Assembly: GCA_944381375.1 (NCBI GenBank)
Contig: CALWKX010000002.1
Span: 1 to 64,000, forward strand
DNA length: 64,000 nucleotides
Direction of reading: 5' to 3'
DNA from: an uncultured Lachnospiraceae bacterium
GTDB taxonomy: Bacteria > Bacillota > Clostridia > Eubacteriales > Anaerofustaceae
Position numbers and translations under genes: made by a program. The notes under the pieces were generated by a model. That model ran no database searches. It saw only the letters and a list, made by a program, of their open reading frames with translations, and was not told the origin of the DNA. Below, piece after piece: positions 15,488 to 24,628 of this stretch; positions within the stretch are counted from its first letter, which is position 1; each line of letters begins with the position of its first letter.

Positions 15488-16666
15488 TTAAATCAATTGA
15501 CAAACCTTTTCAGCAGCAGCTTTTGCTGAAGAATATGCAAATTGCAAATTATATCCACCGGTAATACCATCAATATCCAAAACCTCACCTATTATAAAAA
15601 CGCCTGAATCATCTTTTAATTGCATGCTTGCAGTATCGATACTCCCAAGATCAACTCCCCCACTTGTCACCATTGCCTTCTCAAAACCTGCAACTTTTTC
15701 AATTTCTAATGTATCTTCGCTAAGACGTTTTGATATTTTTTTATACGAAAAATTACATTCTTCCGCTACTTTCTTTAAAAAGCGTTTTGGCAACGAGAAA
15801 CGTGTAATCAAAAAATTTAATAGGTCATTGCGGTTGATTTCTTTCAATAAAGTAAAAATATCCTCATATTTTAAAGGATGTACATAATTTATTTTGATTA
15901 TATCCTTAGAACGCGCATACTTGGAAATATTCAATATCGCGGGGCCTGACAAGCAATCGTGAGTAAATAAAAGCCCACCTGTCATATCTATCAATCTACA
16001 TCCGTTACGCCAAATTGAAACATTTACATCATTAAATGAAATACCTGCCAAATCGCCGTAATGATAATTGACTGTTTTGATTGGAGTCAGCGCAGGCTTC
16101 GGCTCTATAATATTGAGATTCAAATCACGCTTAAGCACATCAAACATAGCGGCATCCGAACCTGTAGCCGGATAAGAAGCTCCGCCGCTGGCTACGATAA
16201 GATTCTTTGTATAAAAAATACTTTTTTGTGTGTGAATTTCAAAACCTTCTTGAACCCTTTTAATTTTCAAAACATTGTTTTTATATGATATTTTAAAACC
16301 ATTGCAGCGAGTCCTTTTCAAAAGCATGTTAAGAATATCCTGCGAACACATTGTAGACGGAAACACTCTTCCGTCTTCCAACGATGTAACGGCAATACCG
16401 TTTTCTGCAAGGAAATTCATGAGCGTTAGATTGCTGTATTTATATAGACATTTTCTTATAAGCGAACCGTTATCTCCATAGCATTTAATAAAATCTTTCA
16501 CAGAGCCGGAATGTGTAATATTGCAATGTCCGCTGCCGCTCATTAACAATTTTGTTCCCGCGCGCGACGTTTTTTCCAATATCAACCCATTGATTTTTTT
16601 ATTAAACGAAGCGGCGCAAAATAAACCGCTGGCGCCGGCCCCTATTATTAAACAATCATATAACAT
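15488..16666 (-). CDS. HI0933/YhiN-family FAD-dependent oxidoreductase
   Basis: A 392-residue flavoprotein of the BaiN/HI0933-like family. The N-terminal FAD-binding Rossmann motif GAGASG is at about residues 9-14, followed by the family block LMSGSGHCNITHSG and later GGASYPATGSD. The C-terminal FAD-contacting block GGVDLGSIDTASM and GEVLDIDGITGGYNLQFA closes the fold. Members are cytoplasmic; some reduce bile-acid intermediates but most have no known substrate. The ATG at 16666 (MLYDC) with AGG 7 nt upstream is preferred over the TTG at 16690. Transcribed alone and convergent with the DUF454 operon across element A. Confidence 0.9.
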   Translation of the reverse strand: MLYDCLIIGAGASGLFCAASFNKKINGLILEKTSRAGTKLLMSGSGHCNITHSGSVKDFIKCYGDNGSLIRKCLYKYSNLTLMNFLAENGIAVTSLEDGRVFPSTMCSQDILNMLLKRTRCNGFKISYKNNVLKIKRVQEGFEIHTQKSIFYTKNLIVASGGASYPATGSDAAMFDVLKRDLNLNIIEPKPALTPIKTVNYHYGDLAGISFNDVNVSIWRNGCRLIDMTGGLLFTHDCLSGPAILNISKYARSKDIIKINYVHPLKYEDIFTLLKEINRNDLLNFLITRFSLPKRFLKKVAEECNFSYKKISKRLSEDTLEIEKVAGFEKAMVTSGGVDLGSIDTASMQLKDDSGVFIIGEVLDIDGITGGYNLQFAYSSAKAAAEKVCQLI

Positions 16667-16749
16667 ATTTAAACCTGTAACATCAATCAAGTAAATACGC
16701 GTTATTTATACGCTTGAGGTTATATATGATAATATTATAGCATAGCTAA

Positions 16750-16779
16750 AAAGCTCTGAGATATTTATCTCAGAGCTTT
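16750..16779 (-). terminator. Terminator of the glucosaminidase gene
   Basis: A 14-bp perfect stem, AAAGCTCTGAGATA (16750-16763) with TATCTCAGAGCTTT (16766-16779), continues into TTTTT on the minus strand. Confidence 0.75.
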
Positions 16780-16799
16780 GCTGTATTTGAGCTTTTTAC

Positions 16800-17483
16800 C
16801 TATTGAATATTAGTGTAGTTGCTGACGTTATTTTCTCTTATTCCATTATACAGATTATACATTATATTTTCGATTTTATAGCCCCATGTCGTGCTGGTAG
16901 CATACTTAACCCAAACATCCCTTACAGTATATCCATAGTGAAATGATCCATCTTCACTCAGATAATTTTCAGAAAGAGCTTTCGCAACAGTATAAATACA
17001 TTCTTCTTTAGAAGCAAAGTCATACTGACCGAAACCAAATAGATTATTCTCTCTGAAAAGCGATGTCCCCCACCCGCTTTCTAAAGCAGCAATAGACATC
17101 AGAAAAACGCAGTTAACTCCATATTCTTTTTCAGCATTGATGAAATATTGCTCAAGCCCGACAAGTCCTTGCTGTGATACGGCGCAAAGATCTTCATATG
17201 TTACATTGCTTGGAGCCGTTAAATCCATATTAATTATATCATCCATTGAATATTGAGGAGTTCTGCTTACATAAAACAAATAAGCAGGTCTTGATACTCC
17301 CGAAGGGATGCTTGAAGTTACGGAGTCCTGCGTTTGCGAAGCGCTTATTAAAGGCTCATCAGCAGCCTGAACACGCATAAGAGCAAAGACTCCGATCGTC
17401 AAAGCAACTATTAAAAGTGTAGCAACATAAGATACTAAAGCTGAAACACGCTTATTTTCATGTATTTTAAATTTAATACCCAT
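16800..17483 (-). CDS. Membrane-anchored glucosaminidase-domain protein (peptidoglycan hydrolase)
   Basis: A 227-residue protein predicted to cleave beta-1,4 glycosidic bonds in peptidoglycan outside the cell. A basic N-terminus and one membrane segment (about residues 17-38) are followed by a linker and a glucosaminidase domain (about 100-227), with the catalytic glutamate E135 in ALESGWGTS and the FRENNLFGFG block typical of FlgJ/LytG-type enzymes. The start is taken at the ATG at 17483; the TTG at 17510 would extend it. No ribosome site precedes the ATG, and a TACAAT box ends 7 nt before it, so the message may be leaderless. Probably a wall-remodelling or sporulation enzyme. Confidence 0.85.
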   Translation of the reverse strand: MGIKFKIHENKRVSALVSYVATLLIVALTIGVFALMRVQAADEPLISASQTQDSVTSSIPSGVSRPAYLFYVSRTPQYSMDDIINMDLTAPSNVTYEDLCAVSQQGLVGLEQYFINAEKEYGVNCVFLMSIAALESGWGTSLFRENNLFGFGQYDFASKEECIYTVAKALSENYLSEDGSFHYGYTVRDVWVKYATSTTWGYKIENIMYNLYNGIRENNVSNYTNIQ

Positions 17484-17544
17484 GCATCTATTGTAACATA
17501 TTTGTAACAAGAAGCAATAGTTTGAGCGTTTTTTTGTAACTTTT

Positions 17545-18381
17545 TTAAATAATCAAGTCTATCGTTACCCCGATTATCGAAGAACATAAATAAATTATGA
17601 CAATTATAAAGAAATTCTCTTTATAATTTTTATTTGTTCTGAACAACACGGCAAGTCCGATACCTGCGCCTGTAAGCAATCCAGACATCAAAGAACCAAA
17701 TGAAACTCCGCCGGAAAGAAACAGTTCCGCCAATATTACCGAAGCGGCGCAGTTAGGTATAAATCCGATCAAAGCGGTAAGCAGAGGCTGCATAATACTT
17801 CCGGAAAGCATCAACGCCGCAATTTTATCCTCGCCTATGTAATATATTGCAGCGCCTATAACGGCATTAACGGCAAATATAAATATAAAAATTTCTAAAG
17901 TATGCTTTAATGCGCTTAAAGCTATACTGTCTTTTTCTAAAGCATGTGGATGAAATGCGCTTGCAGGGGTATCTTTTATTTTTTTACCCTTTGATTTAAA
18001 AATAAAATCAACTGCCATTCCAATAGCTGCGCCTATTATTAGTTTTAAAATAATAATTTTCCATAAAAAGTCTATTCCTTCGGGCCGCGTCAGCAAAATT
18101 GGTATTGCTTCATCACTTGTAGATAAAAATACAGCAATCAAGGTGCCTACACTGATTAATCTTTCTGAATACAAGTTTGCAGCAGCCACTGAAAAACCGC
18201 ATTGAGGCACACATCCGAGGGCAGCCCCAATGAGCGGGCCTGCTGCTTTCCCGCGCTTTAAAGCGAAAATAAAACGATCGCTTGCTTTATGCTCTGCAAA
18301 TTCTATAATAAAATAAGCTATATATAAAAATGGAACTGTTTTCAGCGAGTCTAAAATAATATCAATTATTAATTCCCGCAT
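17545..18381 (-). CDS. Putative heavy-metal/manganese exporter of the ArsP_2 (10-TM) family
   Basis: A 278-residue polytopic membrane protein built from two related halves. Each half contains a loop and helix with conserved small residues and a cysteine: GCVPQCGFSVAA in the first and GFIPNCAASVILAELFLSGG in the second, separated by a cytoplasmic, basic and histidine-containing linker (about 125-150). The family is annotated as putative metal exporter; the transported ion is not known. The ATG has an AGG-type site. Convergent relative to nothing obvious; it is upstream of, and codirectional with, the glucosaminidase gene, but 61 bp apart and probably separately transcribed. Confidence 0.8.
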   Translation of the reverse strand: MRELIIDIILDSLKTVPFLYIAYFIIEFAEHKASDRFIFALKRGKAAGPLIGAALGCVPQCGFSVAAANLYSERLISVGTLIAVFLSTSDEAIPILLTRPEGIDFLWKIIILKLIIGAAIGMAVDFIFKSKGKKIKDTPASAFHPHALEKDSIALSALKHTLEIFIFIFAVNAVIGAAIYYIGEDKIAALMLSGSIMQPLLTALIGFIPNCAASVILAELFLSGGVSFGSLMSGLLTGAGIGLAVLFRTNKNYKENFFIIVIIYLCSSIIGVTIDLII

Positions 18382-18534
18382 TTGATAAGCCTTTCTAAAA
18401 TATTTAATAATATATTATAATACACAATAGAATAAATTACAGGTTCAATATTGATAAAAATTTAAATAATACATTCTATTCACAACAAAATCTTCCGATT
18501 ATGGTTTAGTTATATTAAAAAAAAGGACAATTTT

Positions 18535-19398
18535 ATGCCACAGTATAAACGAAAAAATAAAAAAGTTTTTATTATTGCCATAGCTGTATTTTTATTAATA
18601 ACAATTTTTTGGATAATATGGGGCAATATTTCTATACAAACAAGCCGTTTCACCATAATATCGAACGATTTACCCATAGAATTTAATGGATTTTCAATAG
18701 CGCATATTTCAGATTTGCATAATACGCAGATAGGCATTGATAACGCTGAGCTGATCAACATATTGCTCAACGAAAAACCGGATATTATAGTCATAACGGG
18801 TGATTTGATTGATTCCAACCACACAGACGTACAAATCGCTTTATCTTTTGCAGAGCAGGCGCTTGAAATCGCTCCTTGTTATTATGTGACAGGAAATCAT
18901 GAATTCCGGGCGTATACACAATATATAGAAATGAAGGAAAAGCTGGAAGAAATGGGTATTTGCGTGCTGGAAAACGAGGCTGTTATGTTCGAACAAAATG
19001 GCGCGTTTATTCAAATAATAGGATTGAAAGACCCAGAGTTTTTTTCAAATGAGAACAATTCAATAGAAAGTATAATTGAAACGAATCTTTCCAAACTGAA
19101 ATCACAGAATACTTATACCATTCTTCTATCGCACAGACCGGAATATTTTGAAATCTATAAAAAGCATAACATAAATCTTGTATTAAGCGGGCATACTCAC
19201 GGAGGACAATTTCGTTTGCCTTTTATCGGAGGGCTGTTCGCTCCCGGTCAGGGATTTTTCCCCGAATATGATGCAGGTTTGTATGTAAAAAATGAAACAT
19301 CTATGATAATAAGCAGAGGAATCGGCAACAGCGCAATACCACTGCGTTTCAATAACCGTCCTGAAATAATAATAATAAAATTAAATTCATCTAATTAA
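18535..19398 (+). CDS. Membrane-anchored metallophosphoesterase (YaeI/YkuE-like)
   Basis: A 287-residue calcineurin-like phosphoesterase with an N-terminal membrane segment (about residues 11-30). The two-metal active site is complete: D60 and H62 (SDLH), D90 (GDLID), N121 and H122 (GNHE) and GHTH at 219-222. The GGQFRLPFIGG tail after GHTH is characteristic of the YkuE/YaeI group, whose members act on lipid-linked or envelope phosphoesters such as UDP-diacylglucosamine. AAAGGA precedes the ATG. The exact substrate is unknown. Confidence 0.9.
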   Translation: MPQYKRKNKKVFIIAIAVFLLITIFWIIWGNISIQTSRFTIISNDLPIEFNGFSIAHISDLHNTQIGIDNAELINILLNEKPDIIVITGDLIDSNHTDVQIALSFAEQALEIAPCYYVTGNHEFRAYTQYIEMKEKLEEMGICVLENEAVMFEQNGAFIQIIGLKDPEFFSNENNSIESIIETNLSKLKSQNTYTILLSHRPEYFEIYKKHNINLVLSGHTHGGQFRLPFIGGLFAPGQGFFPEYDAGLYVKNETSMIISRGIGNSAIPLRFNNRPEIIIIKLNSSN

Positions 19399-19507
19399 AC
19401 AAATATACGATTTTATGAAGCAGACGCAATTTATGAGTTTGCAGGTTGTTTTAATTGAACAAACATGAATTAAATTATATAATATTTTCAAAGAAAGGAT
19501 TATGTTT

Positions 19508-21241
19508 ATGTACTCGGACACGCAAATAAAAAATGAATATGAACGCTGGAAACAAAATGCAGTAATCGATTCTGATTTAATAAAAGAACTTGATGATATT
19601 AAAAATAATTATGACCAAATAAAAGAAAGATTCTACAAAGATCTCGAATTCGGTACAGGCGGCTTAAGGGGTATAATCGGAGCCGGTACAAACAGAATGA
19701 ATATATACACAGTAGCCAGAACGACTCAGGGCTTCAGCAATTATTTAAATGCACGCGGTTCTTCTTCGAGTTTGAGTGCAGCAATATCTTATGACAGCCG
19801 TATTAAATCAAAGCTTTTCGCTAAAACAACCGCTTGTGTATTTGCTGCCAACGGGATTCATGCATATATTTACAAAGAATTAATGCCAACGCCCGCGCTT
19901 TCATTTGCAGTAAGATATCTGAAAGCAGACGCCGGCGTCATGATAACGGCAAGCCATAATCCATGTGAATACAACGGCTATAAAGCTTACGGCAGCGACG
20001 GCGGTCAGCTAACTTTAGAAGATTCTCAAAATGTTCTTGATTATATTAATGCTACAGATATATTCAATGACATTAAAATTATTACGTTCGAAGAGGGATT
20101 GAATAAAGGTTACATACATTTAATTGATGATAAAGTAACAGATGAATACATAAAAAACGTATCGTTGCAAGCAATAAATAAAAATATTGATAAAAACGCT
20201 TCAATAGTATACACGCCCCTTAACGGTGCAGGATTAAAATGCGTTATGAGGGCGCTTAACGAAAATGGATATAATAATATAAAAATTGTTGAAGAACAAA
20301 AAGAAGCAAACGGAAATTTCCCTACATGCCCATATCCGAATCCCGAACAAAAACAAGCCTTAGAACGCGGATTGATATTGGCCGAGAAAACAAAAAGCGG
20401 CCTTTTGATAGCAACGGACCCCGATTGCGACAGGTGCGCGGTTGCAGTAAGAGTTAATGAAGAATACGAGCTTTTGAGCGGAAATCAAATGGGATTGCTG
20501 ATGTTTGAATATATATGCTCTCAGAGAACAAACAATTCCACAATGCCTGCTTCTCCAGTTGCAGTAAAGACTATAGTTTCTACACGTCTTATAGAAAACA
20601 TAGCAAGAGAATACGGAGTAAGGCTCATCAATGTACTTACAGGTTTCAAATTCATAGGAGAACAAATCGGTCTGCTTGAAGATAGCGGTCTTGAAAAAAA
20701 TTACATTTTCGGTTTCGAAGAAAGCTACGGTTATCTTACTGGAAGTTATGTAAGAGACAAAGACGCCGTAAACGCAGCGTTAATTATAAGCGAGATGTAT
20801 TGTTATTACAAGCAAACCGGCATGAATTTGGTCGATGTGCTTAATAATCTATATGAAAAATACGGTTACTGCATGGATACTGTAAAAAGCTACACTTTCG
20901 AGGGTGCAGACGGATTTTCGCTTATGAAACAGATTATGAATGATTTCCGAAAAAAACACATAACAAACGCAGGAGGGAAAAAATTAGTATCATACACAGA
21001 CTATATCTCAGGAAAGACAGTAAATGAAATTAACGGCGAGATTTCGCCTACCAACCTGCCTTCATCCGATGTGGTAAAGTTCGAATATGAAGATTCAGCA
21101 ACAGTAATCATCAGGCCCTCCGGTACGGAACCCAAAATAAAGCTTTATTTTTCCGTGACGGAGAAAAACAAACAAAAAGCAAGCGCTATAATTGAAGATA
21201 TCAGTATTAAATTTGATAAAATAATTTGCAGCTACAAATAA
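19508..21241 (+). CDS. pgcA: Phosphoglucomutase (alpha-D-phosphohexomutase, PgcA type)
   Basis: Interconverts glucose-1-phosphate and glucose-6-phosphate, feeding UDP-glucose and envelope polymers. The 577-residue length fits the Firmicute PgcA/PGM2-like group. All four domains are visible: the phosphoserine loop TASHNP with S149, the metal loop DPDCDR at 304-309, the sugar-specificity loop GFEES at 402-406 and the phosphate-binding loop RPSGTEP at about 536-542. Two in-frame ATGs exist (19502 and 19508); the AGAAAGGA site lies 2 nt before the first and 8 nt before the second, so 19508 is preferred. It ends 13 bp before palindromic element B. Confidence 0.93.
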   Translation: MYSDTQIKNEYERWKQNAVIDSDLIKELDDIKNNYDQIKERFYKDLEFGTGGLRGIIGAGTNRMNIYTVARTTQGFSNYLNARGSSSSLSAAISYDSRIKSKLFAKTTACVFAANGIHAYIYKELMPTPALSFAVRYLKADAGVMITASHNPCEYNGYKAYGSDGGQLTLEDSQNVLDYINATDIFNDIKIITFEEGLNKGYIHLIDDKVTDEYIKNVSLQAINKNIDKNASIVYTPLNGAGLKCVMRALNENGYNNIKIVEEQKEANGNFPTCPYPNPEQKQALERGLILAEKTKSGLLIATDPDCDRCAVAVRVNEEYELLSGNQMGLLMFEYICSQRTNNSTMPASPVAVKTIVSTRLIENIAREYGVRLINVLTGFKFIGEQIGLLEDSGLEKNYIFGFEESYGYLTGSYVRDKDAVNAALIISEMYCYYKQTGMNLVDVLNNLYEKYGYCMDTVKSYTFEGADGFSLMKQIMNDFRKKHITNAGGKKLVSYTDYISGKTVNEINGEISPTNLPSSDVVKFEYEDSATVIIRPSGTEPKIKLYFSVTEKNKQKASAIIEDISIKFDKIICSYK

Positions 21242-21254
21242 ATCAACGTACTCG

Positions 21255-21393
21255 GCGCGCAGCGCCTGAAATTAAGAGCCGGCAGAATGCCGGCTCTTAA
21301 TTTCAGCAAAAGCGCAAGGTATTGCGCTTTTATACGCATACAGCAAAATAAAGGCGGTTGCCTTTATTTTGCTGTATGCCAAGCGCTGCGCGC
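21255..21393. repeat. Cloverleaf palindromic element B (outer stem plus three long perfect hairpins)
   Basis: Outer arms GCGCGCAGCGC (21255-21265) and GCGCTGCGCGC (21383-21393) are perfect 11-bp complements. Inside are three perfect hairpins: arm 1 (21266-21283 with 21289-21306, 18 bp, loop AGAAT), arm 2 (21308-21317 with 21322-21331, 10 bp, loop GGTA) and arm 3 (21336-21355 with 21360-21379, 20 bp, loop GGTT). Nearly every base is paired. The element sits between convergent pgcA and the LCP gene. Its outer stem core is identical to element C, while the arms are unrelated. Confidence 0.92.
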
Positions 21394-21444
21394 ATATATC
21401 TTGTTCGACAACCATATAAAATACATACTGCATTATTATCATAC

Positions 21445-21479
21445 TAAAAGACAGTCCGTATAAAACAGACTGTCTTTTA
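21445..21479. terminator. Bidirectional terminator between pgcA and the LCP gene
   Basis: TAAAAGACAGTC (21445-21456) pairs with GACTGTCTTTTA (21468-21479), a 12-bp stem flanked by A and T runs. It serves the LCP gene on the minus strand and probably pgcA. Confidence 0.75.
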
Positions 21480-21489
21480 TATTAAAAAT

Positions 21490-23004
21490 CTACTGAACTA
21501 ATACTGGCGAGGATTTAATGACACTTTGTATATACTGTCCCGGATTCTTAATATTATTTATTTTCTGTATAGCTTCAGTTACAGTATCCTCATAAGGTTT
21601 CATAACATATAGTTCTTCAGAAGGATAAGAATACGTCGTTGAATAATCGCTATATCCATCAAGACTCGTTGAAACTATATCCCAGCTCGACATATCTTCC
21701 AACTGCATTTTTATCAGCGCAGTGATCATTTCAGTAGGTATATTCATGCTAACATTGCTGGTTATAGCATCCATAACCGCCGTATAATTCTGAATTATAG
21801 ACGGCGAAATTATTTTGTTTATTATACCGGCTATCAATGCTTCCTGATTTTTTCCTCTGTCCTTATCCCCTTCAGGAAGATTATACCTTTCACGAACAAA
21901 CGAAAGCGCCTGTTCGCCATTCAAAGTATTCATACCCTCTTCATAATGATAAACTTCAAAAGTACGTTCACTTCTTGTAGCATCGAATGTATACATGGAA
22001 TATACGTCAACTCCCCCAAGCGCATCCACAATATTAACTACTGATTCAAAGTTGACTATTACATAATAATCCAACTGCGTATCTAAAAGCCCTTCTAATG
22101 TTTCTATACTGCAATCCATGCCGTAAGCGCCTGCATGCGTCAGCTTATCCATTTTCGACGCATCTGCGTAAAGCGCAACATAATAATCTCGAGGCACACT
22201 CGTCAGCAATATCTGTTTCGTTACAGGATTGATTGTCGCCACTATATTTACGTCCGCATTGCCGTACTCAAAGGATCCGTCACGAGTATCAAGACCTCTA
22301 AAATAGACAGTAAACGGTTGAGTAACATACGAAGAAGAAGTCTGGGATGTAGTTTCGTTTTGTATTGTATGCACAACAGACAAATTCTGATAAATATCGG
22401 GATGGTCATTTAGTATCATATCCATGTATTTATCGTTCACGACCATAAGTTTAATTTCTCCGTCATTTAGCGCATTTACCATTTCGCTAAAATCAGTATA
22501 ACTTTTTGTATCAAATGTTTTTCCCGCTTCGTTATATATCTGTTCAAGCGCATATCTTGTATTTTCTTCATCAACCAATTCTCTTACGCCTATTACATTA
22601 GTTTCATCCAATTGCTTTATATCGTTAATATTTTCTATACCGGAGTCTTTAAGAGCAATTATGTTTATTGTCTCGTGAGAAGCATCGGAACCCATATTCT
22701 CCATATACCTGAAAGTTGTATGAATATAATAAAATCCAGCAGCAATAACGGCAATAGCTATTATGCTGATTATCGTGCCGACTATATTTTTCCATTTTTT
22801 TATTGTTCTGCCCAAAAAGAAAATAAAAGATAATAAACATAACAATAAAAGGCCGCCGCAAAGCACTGCAAAATGAAGCGTCGGAAGAATATCGTAATTG
22901 TACACATACAAAGCAAATCCAATAGAAAATATGATTTGGAGGCCGAGCATAATGACGCCGACTCTCAATAATTTTAATTTTTGTTTTTCGCTTTTACCAG
23001 ACAT
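21490..23004 (-). CDS. LCP-family (LytR-CpsA-Psr) cell-wall glycopolymer transferase
   Basis: A 504-residue membrane protein that attaches teichoic-acid or other glycopolymers from undecaprenyl-linked precursors to peptidoglycan. Three N-terminal membrane segments (about residues 10-95) precede an extracytoplasmic region of about 130 residues resembling a small solute-binding fold (IENINDIKQLDETNVIGV onward), an arrangement seen in other clostridial LCP proteins. The LCP domain follows, with TSVPRDYYV, THAGAYGMD, VNFESVVNIVDALGGVDVY and SFVRERYNLPEGDKDRGKNQ, carrying the conserved Arg and Asp residues. AAAGG precedes the ATG. Monocistronic. Confidence 0.92.
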   Translation of the reverse strand: MSGKSEKQKLKLLRVGVIMLGLQIIFSIGFALYVYNYDILPTLHFAVLCGGLLLLCLLSFIFFLGRTIKKWKNIVGTIISIIAIAVIAAGFYYIHTTFRYMENMGSDASHETINIIALKDSGIENINDIKQLDETNVIGVRELVDEENTRYALEQIYNEAGKTFDTKSYTDFSEMVNALNDGEIKLMVVNDKYMDMILNDHPDIYQNLSVVHTIQNETTSQTSSSYVTQPFTVYFRGLDTRDGSFEYGNADVNIVATINPVTKQILLTSVPRDYYVALYADASKMDKLTHAGAYGMDCSIETLEGLLDTQLDYYVIVNFESVVNIVDALGGVDVYSMYTFDATRSERTFEVYHYEEGMNTLNGEQALSFVRERYNLPEGDKDRGKNQEALIAGIINKIISPSIIQNYTAVMDAITSNVSMNIPTEMITALIKMQLEDMSSWDIVSTSLDGYSDYSTTYSYPSEELYVMKPYEDTVTEAIQKINNIKNPGQYIQSVIKSSPVLVQ

Positions 23005-23075
23005 ATTTTTACCTTTAGTATATTTTACTACAACCGCTGCCTTTTCCTTAACAATTTGAGAATATTAATAAAATT

Positions 23076-23747
23076 TTATGCATAAGCTTTTCTCAAATGT
23101 TTTAAAACATCCTTAGCGGTATAATAAACCAGCTCAATACCTTTTTTACTGTATGAAGCTGTCTTTATCAAGTATTCATCTTCACCAATGAACAATCTAA
23201 CTTCGTTAAGATATGCAGGCATATAATCATTCGCAAAAACCATATTGCCGCTTTGATGAATCTTTGTCATTGTGTATTTGCGGACATTTATTGAAGCTAA
23301 TTTAAGATAAGATTCCTTGACGCACCATTTATTAATCAGATATTCATCGGTCATATTAGATATGCTTGTTGATTGAATCTCTTTTGGGGTTAAGACTGTT
23401 TTATAAACCAGTTTATTGATATTCCTTATCTTTTCAGTATCTACAGCCATATCACTGTCAGAAACAGCGCAAATAGCCAAATTATGTGAATGTGAAAACG
23501 ATATATACGCATTTTTGTCTATTATATACGGCTTACCTGTTTTTGTATAAGAATAATCCGATATTGGGAATTCATCGTTTCTTAAAACTGAAAATGCAAG
23601 GTGAGCTCCTGCGCTAAGCCTTTTAGCATTCTTATTAACCAAAGCATCAATTTTACATAACCGCTCAGGAGGGAAATATTGACGTATGGAAGGTTGTTCA
23701 GGATCAAAGTCTCTTATATCTACAGCGCAAATTTTTATATGTTCCAT
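23076..23747 (-). CDS. 4'-phosphopantetheinyl transferase (Sfp superfamily)
   Basis: Moves the phosphopantetheine arm of CoA onto carrier proteins, converting them to the holo form. The 223 residues contain the Sfp-type magnesium site D103 and E105 (AVDTEKI) and WCVKE at 141-145, in which K144 and E145 are the conserved pair, plus ISFSHSHNLA near 82-91. The size and domain duplication fit the Sfp/AcpT branch rather than the short AcpS branch. No NRPS, PKS or fatty-acid gene is adjacent, so the carrier partner cannot be told. Confidence 0.85.
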   Translation of the reverse strand: MEHIKICAVDIRDFDPEQPSIRQYFPPERLCKIDALVNKNAKRLSAGAHLAFSVLRNDEFPISDYSYTKTGKPYIIDKNAYISFSHSHNLAICAVSDSDMAVDTEKIRNINKLVYKTVLTPKEIQSTSISNMTDEYLINKWCVKESYLKLASINVRKYTMTKIHQSGNMVFANDYMPAYLNEVRLFIGEDEYLIKTASYSKKGIELVYYTAKDVLKHLRKAYA

Positions 23748-23919
23748 TTTTTTCTTCTCTTAATGCAACAATTATCATTGCTTTTATGATTTATGACTTT
23801 TTGGTCAGCACTTATCAATTCTACACATTATTAATATATAAGGCAATACTTTCACTTTAAAATTAAAATATTTAATACATTATATTAAAGTTTTTATAAA
23901 ATGATATTTTTAATTTAAA

Positions 23920-23942
23920 AGGCTTCTTTCAATAAGAAGCCT
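23920..23942 (-). terminator. Terminator after the nuclease fragment
   Basis: A 9-bp perfect stem, AGGCTTCTT (23920-23928) with AAGAAGCCT (23934-23942), runs into TTTTAAATT on the minus strand. Confidence 0.6.
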
Positions 23943-23956
23943 CTTAAAAAAGATCT

Positions 23957-24283
23957 TTAAAAATCAGACTCTTGTGCATACTCAGCATAATTTTCCAATA
24001 CGCTGTCATTCATATAAGATAGGTTTTTCTCGCTTGCAAGTTCTTTTATAGCATCATAAGACAAATAAGAGCATGATTCAGACATCGGTCCACTCTCTAT
24101 TAAAGCAAAGACAGGCCGTGATATTTCCTGAAGGACTTTTCGGCGTCGAGCAACAGGCGCAGCAATATGAGCCTTGATTTTTAAATTTGGCTGCAGACTC
24201 ATCAAATCCGCCATTCGCAAGATGCCTGAATATATAGAGGTGGTATTCTCAACCTCAAATGTGCGCACAATAGCGCTGCGCCA
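23957..24283 (-). pseudogene. C-terminal fragment of a restriction-endonuclease-like protein
   Basis: The frame from about 24283 encodes WRSAIVRTFEVENTTSIYSG and continues through ILRMADLMSLQP to the stop at 23957. The pattern (E-V-E followed by STSIYSG-like, RMADL, APVARRRKV, EISRP and SYLSYDAI) matches the C-terminus of larger PD-(D/E)xK-type nucleases associated with restriction. The core begins abruptly after an in-frame stop (TAA at 24284-24286) with no ATG or ribosome site; the only start is a GTG in the middle of the conserved block. I conclude that the 5' part has been lost and the remnant is not functional. Family membership is from memory of the pattern and should be confirmed. Confidence 0.6.
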
Positions 24284-24628
24284 TTAAATAAGATAATTTT
24301 CTTCAACTGATACACACCCTGTAGGCTATATTTTCAATCTTTTAAAAATAAACAAACTGAAGGATATTTTTAACATGTAATGTAAAATCTCATAACCTTA
24401 AAAACTTTTTATACTTTTTAATGTACCAAAAAAGAAAATTGACATCCGAAAACATCCCACCTCTACTACTGTGCTGCCCACTATTACCGGAAACGGACGG
24501 CTTTCTTAAATGAAATCAAAGATTTTGATCAACCAAGCGAAAATGTATCTTGGTTTTATGTCGGTCAAAAAAACGAATAATCCGAACCCATCTCCAGCAA
24601 GGAAGATTTGGTTCGGGTTATATTGCTT
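24284..24628. other. Intergenic stretch between nuclease fragment and tRNA-Leu
   Basis: No gene recognised. AT-rich, with a long imperfect hairpin (TCCGAACC near 24582 with GGTTCGGG near 24609) that may end the tRNA transcript on the minus strand. It may contain decayed upstream parts of the nuclease gene, but no matching reading frame was found. Confidence 0.4.

Noticed and set aside
21255-21393. Element B as a simple bidirectional terminator for pgcA
   Set aside because: A separate conventional terminator (21445-21479) lies nearby, and a terminator would not need three perfect hairpins enclosed by an outer stem.
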